A DNA stretch of 64,000 nt from Novipirellula aureliae. GTDB lineage: Bacteria; Planctomycetota; Planctomycetia; Pirellulales; Pirellulaceae. The DNA lies in assembly GCF_007860185.1 (NCBI RefSeq), contig NZ_SJPY01000001.1:186001-250000 (forward strand), in the 5' to 3' direction. The notes under the pieces are model-generated. The model searched no databases. It worked only from the letters and a program-made list of their open reading frames with translations, and had not been told where the DNA came from. Both the position numbers and the translations under genes were made by a program. Positions 56,889 to 64,000 of the stretch are shown in pieces (within the stretch, counting starts at the first letter, position 1; each line of letters opens with the position of its first letter).

Positions 56889-57581
56889 ATGACGATACCT
56901 GATCCACGACCTGCCGTCGTTCTTTTGTCGGGCGGCCTCGATAGTGCCACTTGTTTAGCGATTGCCGCTAGCGAAGGTTTTACGCCTCATGCGATTAGCT
57001 TTCGATACGGACAACGACATACTTTTGAACTCGATCGTGCCATGATGCTGGCAAGATCGATGGGCGCTGCATCGCATCGAATTGTCGACATCAATTTGTC
57101 CCAATTCGGCGGCTCGGCCTTAACCGACTCCGCGATCGCTGTTCCAAAACATGACTCGGTTGACGACTTGGGCGAGGTGATTCCCGTTACCTACGTGCCT
57201 GCTCGTAATACGGTCTTTCTGTCGCTTGCCTTGGCGTTGGCCGAAACCCTAAACGCCACCGACATCTTTATCGGCGTCAATGCACTCGACTACAGCGGCT
57301 ACCCTGATTGCCGACCCGAATTTATCGCAGCCTTTGAAAAGATGGCGAATTTGGCGACACGCGCAGGAGTCGAAGGCCATCGCTTATCCATTCATACGCC
57401 CCTGATCGATCTAAGCAAATCGCAAATCATCGCACGAGGCCTTGCCCTCGGAGTCGATTACTCCCAGACGCTGTCATGCTACGACCCCGACAACAACGCT
57501 CGGCCGTGCGGCCACTGCGATGCTTGCTTGCTTCGCCAAAAAGGATTTCAAGAAAACGGGATGAGTGATCCAGGGGCGTAG
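56889..57581 (+). CDS. queC: 7-cyano-7-deazaguanine synthase
   Basis: A 230-residue ATP-dependent enzyme turning 7-carboxy-7-deazaguanine into preQ0, the precursor of queuosine in tRNA. The PP-loop is [15 protein letters not shown] near residue 12; SFRYGQRH follows, and the zinc site is in the C-terminal [41 protein letters not shown] and [16 protein letters not shown] are further family landmarks. Start at ATG 56889, five bases after the nuclease stop; the frame is open upstream inside that gene. No other queuosine gene is in the window. Confidence 0.96.
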   Translation: MTIPDPRPAVVLLSGGLDSATCLAIAASEGFTPHAISFRYGQRHTFELDRAMMLARSMGAASHRIVDINLSQFGGSALTDSAIAVPKHDSVDDLGEVIPVTYVPARNTVFLSLALALAETLNATDIFIGVNALDYSGYPDCRPEFIAAFEKMANLATRAGVEGHRLSIHTPLIDLSKSQIIARGLALGVDYSQTLSCYDPDNNARPCGHCDACLLRQKGFQENGMSDPGA

Positions 57582-57607
57582 GATCGAAGACAAAGCCAAA
57601 ACCTAAA

Positions 57608-57680
57608 GCGAGTCAAGCGAGCGAGTCAAGCGGGCGAGTCAAGCGGGCGAGTCAAGCGGGCGAGTCAAGCGAGCGAGTCA
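57608..57680. repeat. 13-bp tandem repeat, five units and a part
   Basis: Five copies of GCGAGTCAAGCG followed by A or G (57608, 57621, 57634, 57647, 57660) and a partial sixth. The unit is not a multiple of three, so it cannot code a repeated peptide; it lies 27 bp after the queC stop. Confidence 0.95.
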
Positions 57681-57890
57681 TTGAACAAAAAAGCTGTAGG
57701 CCTGATCACGATGCCTTCCTAAAAGCGTATCGTAGGCAAGAATCGGCTTCCGAGACGACAGCCCGGTAAGTAACATCAAGAAAGATGCAACATGATATTC
57801 ACGAAACGCAAATAGCTTCCCTTGAAACGCCCACGAGTACGCTGATCCCTCCTAATGCTTTGTCACAACGAAGAATTAAGAGAAGAATCT

Positions 57891-57944
57891 TTCGTGGCTG
57901 TGGCTTCCAGTCGCAGCTTACTGGGGCAAGATGCCCCAGCCACG
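57891..57944. repeat. Dispersed palindrome, family B copy 2
   Basis: CGTGGCTGTGGCTTC (57893-57907) against GATGCCCCAGCCACG (57930-57944), two mismatches in 15. A second inner stem CTGGGGCA/TGCCCCAG lies at 57921-57938. Related to 33302-33366. Confidence 0.85.
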
Positions 57945-57994
57945 CTTTTGCCAAGCCTAAATTCAAGCGGTGACAAAAACCCTAGGTCAATCCA

Positions 57995-58972
57995 TTGCTA
58001 GTCAACACCAACGAGAACCGACGCAACCTGCGGACGTGCTGGACCCTTGCGATCGTTGGCGTTTTGATCGTCGCCCTGTTCGCTTGGCTGTCACCGTGGA
58101 TTTTGATTTTGGTTCCTGTACCGCCCTTGGTAGCATACTGGCTCCGATATCGCACCGCACGGCGGTATCGCGTGCTCCAAAATCCTTTCCCGAAGGATCG
58201 TGAGGCGATTCTGAATTCACATGTCAGCTATTACCGGGCACTTGACTTAGCCGGCAAAAAGCGGTTCCGTGACCTGATGACGGTCTTCTTGGACGAAGTT
58301 CGTATTACGGGGATTCGCACCGATGTCGATGAGACAACGCGGACATTGGTGGCCGCCAGCGCTGTGATTCCCATCTTTGCTTTCGAAGACTGGGAATACT
58401 CAACCCTCGGCGAGGTGCTGATCTATCCTGGATCGTTCGATGGTGAGTACCAAACGGACGAAGCAACGGGTGCGAACATCCTGGGGATGGTCGGTACAAA
58501 TCACCTCAGCGGAGTGATGATCTTGTCCAAGCCATCTCTATTAGCTGGCTTTGCGAACGACAGCGACAAACGCAATGTGGGGATTCACGAGTTCGCACAT
58601 CTGGTCGACAAGCAAGATGGTGACATCGACGGAACACCACCAGGGGTTTCTGCGGACATCTACGCCCCGTGGGTCAAATGGGTCGGCGAAGAACTGAAGC
58701 GGAAAGCTGGCAATGACGAGCACATCGATGACTACGCCTACACCAACGAAGCAGAGTACTTTGCCGTATTGTCCGAGTACTTCTTCGAGTCGCCAGCGAT
58801 TCTCGAAAAGAAAGATCCACGTTTGTACGACTTGATGAGAAAGATGTATCGCCAAAACACCAAACGCTTATTCGCCGGTCGCCCCAAGCGACGCAAACGG
58901 GTGGGCCGCAACGATCCGTGTCCATGCGGCAGTGGTGAAAAATTCAAACGCTGCTGCCGCCGCAATCGCTAA
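57995..58972 (+). CDS. MtfA-like zinc peptidase (M90) with SEC-C tail
   Basis: A 325-residue metallopeptidase-like protein. Two hydrophobic segments near the front (about 15-48, split by SPW) anchor it in the membrane, followed by the MtfA domain (about 60-290) with the zinc motif NVGIHEFAHLVDKQDG and the later NEAEYFAVLSEYFFE, which supplies the third ligand. The C-terminus is a SEC-C zinc motif, RNDPCPCGSGEKFKRCC, as at the end of SecA. MtfA in E. coli binds the regulator Mlc; the SEC-C tail points to another partner. The start is a TTG at 57995, not strongly supported. Confidence 0.88.
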   Translation: MLVNTNENRRNLRTCWTLAIVGVLIVALFAWLSPWILILVPVPPLVAYWLRYRTARRYRVLQNPFPKDREAILNSHVSYYRALDLAGKKRFRDLMTVFLDEVRITGIRTDVDETTRTLVAASAVIPIFAFEDWEYSTLGEVLIYPGSFDGEYQTDEATGANILGMVGTNHLSGVMILSKPSLLAGFANDSDKRNVGIHEFAHLVDKQDGDIDGTPPGVSADIYAPWVKWVGEELKRKAGNDEHIDDYAYTNEAEYFAVLSEYFFESPAILEKKDPRLYDLMRKMYRQNTKRLFAGRPKRRKRVGRNDPCPCGSGEKFKRCCRRNR

Positions 58973-59392
58973 GGCATTCCTCTGCTCCCTCGAACGTCTG
59001 CCAGTATATCGTGTGCCGATCGGACCGCGCCCACGTGCCTTGAAACGCGCGGCCCGAATGCATGCCGCTGCATCAAGCATATTAGCGAGTATCGGTACTT
59101 GAAAGATCTGGCTTCAAAGTGGGATCGCCAGGTACGCTTTTGTGAGGGGATTGAGGGCATCTCCTATTCGTTTCCGCATTCGTCAAATACGCCAACGGCG
59201 TTAGACAACCTAGTCCGCACGTTCGTGCACTGCGAGCGAAGCGTAGCAAACCGCAACCTTGGGTAGGGGGCTGCACGAAGCAATTTTCAGGTAAACAGCA
59301 AGTCTTGAGCACACCAGACTCAGCCTACCTCTGGCATCGCGGAAGTGAGAAGTGAATTGCGAAGCAAGTTTGCAAATTGGCTCGGATGGGCT
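58973..59392. other. Gap (420 bp) with a dispersed repeat
   Basis: No gene seen between the convergent peptidase and MoxR-type genes. The family C element occupies 59188-59312. Small minus-strand frames (58969-59160, 59082-59312) read through it and look random. No terminator hairpin was recognised. Confidence 0.6.
59188..59312. repeat. Dispersed element, family C copy 2
   Basis: TACGCCAACGGCGT at 59188-59201 and GTAAACAGCAAGTCTTGAGC plus AC at 59291-59312, in the same order as at 42000-42078. The spacer differs (43 bp there, 89 bp here). Confidence 0.8.
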
Positions 59393-60424
59393 TTAAAACA
59401 AGATATCCTCATCATCGTCGTCATCTTCTCGGTCGGGATGCATCGGATCATCCGAATCGAAGAACAGATCGGCTAATCCAAGCGGTACGGAATCACCGCC
59501 AAGCGTACGACGGTGCCGTTCGGCCAACGACTCCAGATCGATCGCTTCTTTCCCCAAGCATTTTTCGAGTGCTTCTTGCCAGGCGGTATCGGACGCGACG
59601 GGATGGTTCTTGTCTTGCATCATTCGCTTGATCGCAAAACGCAATAGATTGATACCATCCCTCGGCGAAAAATCGAGTTTCAGTTCATGCGAATGCTGCA
59701 AAAACTCGACCGTCATTGCCAACATTTCAGCCTTCGCAAACGGCAGGTGGTATTGTAGGATCGCCATCTCGTCTTGCTTATTCGGAAACCCAACCGCCAA
59801 GGTTGGTTGCAACCGACTCATGATATAATCGGGGATTTCGAATGTCGATTCATCTTGGTTCATCGTGACCGCCGAGCGAAATTCCTTGGCAGCATGGATT
59901 GTAATCCCGGCAACGATCGACTCGACGTAACGACGACCGTCCAACAGCGGTGCAAGCGACGCCCATGACTTTTCATTCATCCGGTTACCCTCATCGAGCA
60001 CGCAAACGCCGCCAAGCAACATCGCCGTAACCAGTGGCGACGCGTGATAAGCGATTGTACCGTTTTGACTTAGCACGGGCGTAACGAGCAAATCTTCGGG
60101 CCGCGTATCGGCCGTGCATTGATAGATGAATAACGGACGTTTCTGAGCTTGAGCAGCCGCAATCGCCAACTGGGTTTTGCCGACGCCGGGAGGACCGGTT
60201 AGACGAGGGGTCAACGGCAAATCGGAATCATCAATGGTGATCCAACATGCCAACAACTGCATCAATATCTCTCGTTGACCAATCCATTGCCCCGGAGCTT
60301 CATAGGGGTGCGATAGTTTCAGTCGAACACCATCGACGTCAACATATCCGTCGCCGAGATCTCCATGGGAATCGTGACTGATACCGGCTGGGTTTTCGTT
60401 CTCGTTCAATTTACTCACTTGCAT
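59393..60424 (-). CDS. MoxR-type AAA+ ATPase
   Basis: A 343-residue AAA+ ATPase. Walker A is [16 protein letters not shown] (about residues 77-92), Walker B is [26 protein letters not shown], the sensor region is [30 protein letters not shown], and a helical lid domain follows (about 230-300). The C-terminal 20 residues are almost all acidic. MoxR proteins act as chaperones that activate metal-containing or multi-subunit enzymes, usually encoded nearby; no VWA-domain partner gene lies next to this one. The start is ATG 60422-60424. Single-gene unit in appearance. Confidence 0.88.
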   Translation of the reverse strand: MQVSKLNENENPAGISHDSHGDLGDGYVDVDGVRLKLSHPYEAPGQWIGQREILMQLLACWITIDDSDLPLTPRLTGPPGVGKTQLAIAAAQAQKRPLFIYQCTADTRPEDLLVTPVLSQNGTIAYHASPLVTAMLLGGVCVLDEGNRMNEKSWASLAPLLDGRRYVESIVAGITIHAAKEFRSAVTMNQDESTFEIPDYIMSRLQPTLAVGFPNKQDEMAILQYHLPFAKAEMLAMTVEFLQHSHELKLDFSPRDGINLLRFAIKRMMQDKNHPVASDTAWQEALEKCLGKEAIDLESLAERHRRTLGGDSVPLGLADLFFDSDDPMHPDREDDDDDEDILF

Positions 60425-60583
60425 TTGAGTGCCAAAGGCACGGTAGGTGATAGCCTCGGACTTCCGTCCGGGGTTAGGGTTCCACTTGAAACCAAAAGTC
60501 CTTTTGGGACTCTCCGATCATCGCTTGACGCAAAGCCCGGACTCACGTTCGGGGCGATTGCCTATCATCGCTTCGCGACTATC

Positions 60584-60630
60584 AAAAAGCACTGCTTCAA
60601 AAAGGCACTGCTTCAAAAAGGCACTGCTAT
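60584..60630. repeat. 15-16 bp tandem repeat, three units
   Basis: Three near-identical copies of AAAAAGGCACTGCTTC (60584-60598 lacking one G, 60599-60614, 60615-60630 ending TAT). It lies between the lipase and MoxR-type genes. Confidence 0.85.
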
Positions 60631-60718
60631 CAAAACCTTCGTTTTCGTCGATGAAAAGCAGAGATGGATTCGTTGGACGCCAGTTGTTTTTTAATCAATT
60701 TTGTTTTGCGGACAATGC

Positions 60719-61666
60719 CTAGCCACTCTTTTCGACCAAGTCTGATTCTATCGTCCATTCACGTTTGGTACAGGCATAATAGTCGGCCGGCTTGGCTTCG
60801 CCGCCTTCCGCGACCGTTTTCTTTTCACCTTCGACCGCCTTGAAAATCGCATCGATATAGCGATGAATGGAATGATCAGCAAAATGATCGATTTTCCAGC
60901 GGCGAAGTCCGCCTAAAAAACCACGTAGCCGATCGCGGCGTTTCATAATCATGCCGAGTTTTCGCACGCGTCCGTTGCGGTCCATATAGATTTCGCTGCC
61001 ACAATGTCGATACCCCAAAAAGAACGGTGGCACTCGAGTGACGATGTCGTTGTTATTGACGAAACGGAAATGCTCCAACTTGACGTAGTTGACGTAACGG
61101 TTGTTGCCCACGCGAGGGCTACCGTAGGTGTAAAGCTGCTCGGGATTCGAATCGATATGTGACAAGAAACAGCGTCCGCTGCAGATCGTTGCCATCGCCG
61201 CTCCGAGCGAATGCCCACAAAACCAAAGTGGTTGTTCATTGCTCATCAATGCTGTTTCGAGCATCGGCCATAGATCGTCGACTTCTTGTTTGAAGCCTCG
61301 ATGAACTTTACCGATCGTTTCGGCAATCACACTGGTCGCATTGGCATCCGCTTGAATATCGTTCCACTCGTTCGGCTCGGTGCCTCGACAGGCGATGATG
61401 CAATCGAATTGGTTTCGAAATCGAAAAGCTTGCGAGCCATCGTGGTTATAAAATGTGACGTCATCGAATCCGGCTAACGTGGCAGCCCGCCTCGCTTCGT
61501 CTTCATCGTTGTAAGAAATCATCGATAGCTCCGCAAACAGAAGTGCGCGTTCAAGGAATGTCAAATCCTTGATTGGCCCTTTGACGTTTGAATGGACGAC
61601 AAAGGGCACTTCCGCCGGATCGGCAACGATTCGGCTCGCCAGTTCATTTACAGCACCTTCACTCAT
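60719..61666 (-). CDS. Class 3 lipase-family protein
   Basis: A 315-residue cytoplasmic-looking serine hydrolase. The lipase_3 pattern is complete: CIIACRGTEPNEWNDI (oxyanion strand), nucleophile Ser in WFCGHSLGAAMATI, YTYGSPRVGNNRYVN, the acid in NNDIVTRVPP, and the His in YRHCG. The N-terminus (FLERALLFAELSMISYND) is also family-typical. No signal peptide is seen. The start ATG overlaps the nadB stop by four bases (ATGA), so it is translationally linked to nadB. A metabolic link between the two is not obvious. Confidence 0.9.
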   Translation of the reverse strand: MSEGAVNELASRIVADPAEVPFVVHSNVKGPIKDLTFLERALLFAELSMISYNDEDEARRAATLAGFDDVTFYNHDGSQAFRFRNQFDCIIACRGTEPNEWNDIQADANATSVIAETIGKVHRGFKQEVDDLWPMLETALMSNEQPLWFCGHSLGAAMATICSGRCFLSHIDSNPEQLYTYGSPRVGNNRYVNYVKLEHFRFVNNNDIVTRVPPFFLGYRHCGSEIYMDRNGRVRKLGMIMKRRDRLRGFLGGLRRWKIDHFADHSIHRYIDAIFKAVEGEKKTVAEGGEAKPADYYACTKREWTIESDLVEKSG

Positions 61667-63357
61667 CGCTTTGCATCTCCACTCATCGAGATAGACTCAC
61701 TTGTCGAATTTGAAACTCCATCGGTAACGGGCAAACGTTCACCAATTTTGGGGTGTCCTCCGTCGACATCAATTTGTAACGTCAAGTGGCGGCGCCAATT
61801 TTCGTCGTCACACTTGGGATAATCGCTGCGGAAATGGACGCCCCTTGATTCCGTTCTTGCCAATGCGGCACGGACAATGCAAGATGCGACAACCAACAAA
61901 TTCTGTAATTCCCAGCCTTCGACTTGGTTGAATTGTCGTGGCATCACGTAGGCCGCAAACGAACGAATCGAATCGGCTGCTTCGCGTAGTTCAGGCGCGT
62001 TCCGTTCAACGCCCGCTAAACGCCCCATCAAACTTTTGAGCGACACGCGGACGTCGGCGATATCGAACGATTCCCCCGAAGGATGCACGGATTGTTGAAT
62101 CGGCAACGCCTCCATTTTCGAAGCTCCCTCTGCAGCCGCTCGTGTCGCAGCTTCGCCCGCATGCGCCCCATAGACGAGGCCTTCGAGCAAACTGTTGCTG
62201 GCCAACCGGTTCGCTCCGTGCAGTCCGCTGCTAGTCGCTTCACCGGCAGCCCAAAGTCCCGGTAGACTGGTCCGCCCTTGGCGATCCACGGTCACCCCAC
62301 CGACCATGTAATGAGCACCGGGGCGAACGGGAATTCGGTCGCTGGTGATGTCCAAACCGAACTTGTCGCAGACGTCCGCGATCCCGGGAAACCGCCGCAT
62401 CACAATCGCTGGGTCAATGTGCGAAAGATCTAAGTAAACGCACGGGTGTTTGGTTACCGCCATCTGGCGGATGATCGATTGGCTGACGATATCACGGGGG
62501 GCCAATTCGGCTCGCGAATCGTATTCGGGCATAAACCGGTTCCCAGTCGCATCGATCAAATAGGCGCCTTCGCCACGGAGTGCTTCGGTGATCAGCGACC
62601 GAGACGAACCGGCGATGTAGAGTACGGTCGGATGGAATTGGAAAAATTCCATGTCGCGAAGCTCGACCCCTGCGCGGTAGGCTATCGCCAAACCGTCGCC
62701 GGTGGCCACGGGAGGATTGGTCGATTCGCGGTAAACCTGCCCCGCTCCTCCTGTGCAAAGGATTGTCTCTTTGGCCCATACCAATTGCGGACGGTTATTG
62801 GCGTCGACAATTACGGCTCCCCGACAACGGCCTTCGTAGGTCAGTAGATCGACGGTGAAGGCATTGTCCCAAATTTCGACATTCGGTAATTCTCTCGTCC
62901 GTTTGATGACCGCCCGCATGATCTCTTGCCCCGTTGCGTCGCCACGGGCATGTAAAATTCGTTCACGGCTATGGCCGCCTTCGCGTCCGAGCGCCAAGCT
63001 GCCGTTGAACTGGTCAAACTCCGTGCCCCACTCGATCAACTCCTCGATCCGCCGTGGGCCTTCGCGGATGACCATATCGACCGTGTCGGGATCACAAAGA
63101 TTCCCGCCCGCGACCAGAGTATCTCGCACGTGATCTTCGAACCGATCTTCGGGGGCGATCACGCCCGCGATACCACCTTGGGCGTAATTACTATTCGATT
63201 CACGCAGTCTATCCTTGGTCACAACGAGAACGGATTGATTCGATTCAACCGCATTGGCCGCTCGAAGTCCTGCCAATCCACCACCTATCACCAAAACATC
63301 GGTAAATCGGTGAGAAGCTCGGCGTGAATCGAAGGGCAAAAGGTAGCGAGGAGTCAT
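61663..63357 (-). CDS. nadB: L-aspartate oxidase
   Basis: A 564-residue flavoenzyme oxidising aspartate to iminoaspartate, first step of NAD synthesis. FAD-binding GGGLAGLRAANAVES near residue 26, the succinate dehydrogenase-like SNYAQGGIAGVI, the substrate region ALGREGGHSRERILHARGDATG, and PGLWAAGEATSSGLHGANRLASNSLLEGLVYG are all present. It is slightly longer than E. coli NadB (540). No nadA or nadC is nearby. Overlaps the class 3 lipase gene downstream. Confidence 0.95.
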   Translation of the reverse strand: MTPRYLLPFDSRRASHRFTDVLVIGGGLAGLRAANAVESNQSVLVVTKDRLRESNSNYAQGGIAGVIAPEDRFEDHVRDTLVAGGNLCDPDTVDMVIREGPRRIEELIEWGTEFDQFNGSLALGREGGHSRERILHARGDATGQEIMRAVIKRTRELPNVEIWDNAFTVDLLTYEGRCRGAVIVDANNRPQLVWAKETILCTGGAGQVYRESTNPPVATGDGLAIAYRAGVELRDMEFFQFHPTVLYIAGSSRSLITEALRGEGAYLIDATGNRFMPEYDSRAELAPRDIVSQSIIRQMAVTKHPCVYLDLSHIDPAIVMRRFPGIADVCDKFGLDITSDRIPVRPGAHYMVGGVTVDRQGRTSLPGLWAAGEATSSGLHGANRLASNSLLEGLVYGAHAGEAATRAAAEGASKMEALPIQQSVHPSGESFDIADVRVSLKSLMGRLAGVERNAPELREAADSIRSFAAYVMPRQFNQVEGWELQNLLVVASCIVRAALARTESRGVHFRSDYPKCDDENWRRHLTLQIDVDGGHPKIGERLPVTDGVSNSTSESISMSGDAKR

Positions 63358-63460
63358 AATGACGAAAAACTCAAAAAAAAATGTTAACGGGGACGAGCTG
63401 GAGGGCGTGTTGAACGGGGGATAGGGAATACTTTGCTAGGGATAAGAATGAGGGTTGCCG

Positions 63461-63516
63461 GTAGTGGATTTTGTCAAAGATCCCCATGCGGAAGGATCTT
63501 GAACAAGATCCACTAC
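63461..63516. repeat. Dispersed palindrome, family A copy 3
   Basis: Arms 63461-63483 and 63494-63516 match at 20 of 23 positions. The outer part GTAGTGGATCTTGT is as in the copy at 54868. It lies between the divergent nadB and right-edge genes, upstream of both, so here it cannot be a simple terminator. Confidence 0.9.
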
Positions 63517-63634
63517 CCTAGGATTTGAATCGGACAAGGCTCCCGCGTATCGACATACCCTTGTTATAGCGGATACCCTACCGGTAGATGACCACACCGA
63601 CTTCCTGCTTTCTCCTAAATTTGCTTAAAACTTG

Positions 63635-64000
63635 ATGTCCGATCCACCATCCTGTGTTGCGAAAACGTCTGAGCACGAGACATCGAATGCGGCTGCAGCA
63701 ATGGATCTGGCATTGACGACGATCCAACCTGGCGGGGGGATCGTGATGTCGATTGAATTGGCATGGGGCGGCATAAGACGCTGGTATTTGCGAAAATTTC
63801 GTCCTGGTTATGTCCAACGCATGCTGCAAACTCGACAAGGACACAAAGGATCATTGCCGTTCGACCCCGTCGATCCTCGAGACATCAAGTACTACCGCAA
63901 CCAAGACACCTATTGGTGGGCCGATGCAGATGACCCGTTCCAGTGGCGTGAATCGTTGCCGTTTGTTCGTGTTGGTTTAGCGGAACTCCTTCTGTTGACA
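63635..64000 (+). CDS. Unknown protein, cut at right edge
   Basis: An open frame of 122 codons from ATG 63635 to the window end with no stop. After a disordered front (1-25) comes IQPGGGIVMSIELAWGGIRRWYLRKFRPGYVQRMLQ, then DPVDPRDIKYYRNQDTYWWADADDPFQWRESLPFVRVGLAEL. I recall this layout from planctomycete proteins sometimes annotated with phosphatidylserine decarboxylase, but I cannot see that enzyme's catalytic site in this fragment, so the function is left open. The hydrophobic end (VGLAELLLLT) suggests a membrane segment about to start. Codon use is like the neighbours, and the frame is clearly coding. Confidence 0.7.
   Translation, partial: MSDPPSCVAKTSEHETSNAAAAMDLALTTIQPGGGIVMSIELAWGGIRRWYLRKFRPGYVQRMLQTRQGHKGSLPFDPVDPRDIKYYRNQDTYWWADADDPFQWRESLPFVRVGLAELLLLT

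Larger units (their letters stand above)
57582..57994. other. Gap (413 bp) with a 13-bp tandem repeat and a family B palindrome
   Basis: No gene seen. It holds the tandem repeat at 57608-57680 just after queC and the family B copy at 57891-57944 just before the peptidase gene. A 62-codon plus frame (57785-57973) crosses the palindrome and looks random. Confidence 0.65.

Overview
The window looks like chromosomal DNA of a planctomycete of the Rhodopirellula/Pirellulales type. The evidence is indirect but consistent: a planctomycete-style c-type cytochrome joined to a DUF2231-like membrane domain (53792-54790), a divergent ECF-like sigma protein of a type common in that phylum, several large secreted proteins recognisable only by their general style, weak or absent Shine-Dalgarno sequences before most genes, and intergenic DNA full of short dispersed palindromes. 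A complete Mrp Na+/H+ antiporter operon and several Na+-type symporters suit a marine or brackish life. No rRNA, tRNA or CRISPR array was found. The genus is inference.

Left part (1-10.5 kb): a 23S-type pseudouridine synthase cut by the left edge, a B12-binding radical SAM enzyme, a NarL-type response regulator, a minimal Tad/type II secretion set (CpaF ATPase, TadB, TadC), a BON-domain small protein, and rpsB-tsf.

10.8-17.1 kb holds the most unusual unit: five closely spaced minus-strand genes, VgrG - unknown - FHA protein - PAAR/DUF4150-lipase fusion - ankyrin protein. It reads as a type VI secretion spike and effector cassette with a possible immunity gene, but no sheath, tube, baseplate or ATPase gene is in the window.

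17.7-23 kb: an AspT/YidE-type transporter with RCK domains, an Rnk-type protein, and a small membrane protein followed by a PAS histidine kinase and its NtrC-type sigma-54 activator. 23.5-29.3 kb: mrpABCDEFG, mostly with overlapping start/stop codons. 29.4-36.8 kb: an exported PhoA-type alkaline phosphatase with an 18-bp minisatellite upstream, an NADP-type glutamate dehydrogenase, a PLP decarboxylase and a MATE exporter. 37-41.7 kb: an IS110 relic, then an operon of a DUF3311 protein, a sodium:solute symporter and an SLC13-type transporter.

42-64 kb: a secreted repeat protein, a membrane diguanylate cyclase, an exported lipase, RNase R, a large secreted protein, adenylosuccinate lyase, polyphosphate kinase, the cytochrome/DUF2231 protein, the sigma-like protein, a YhaM-type HD nuclease next to queC, an MtfA-like metallopeptidase with a SEC-C tail, a MoxR-type ATPase, a class 3 lipase overlapping nadB, and a gene cut by the right edge.

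Across the window the gaps between genes hold at least four families of short dispersed repeats or palindromes and six short tandem-repeat arrays; this is the main structure not explained by genes. Starts given here were often moved inward from the longest open frame to an ATG that fits the protein family; where this is uncertain it is stated.
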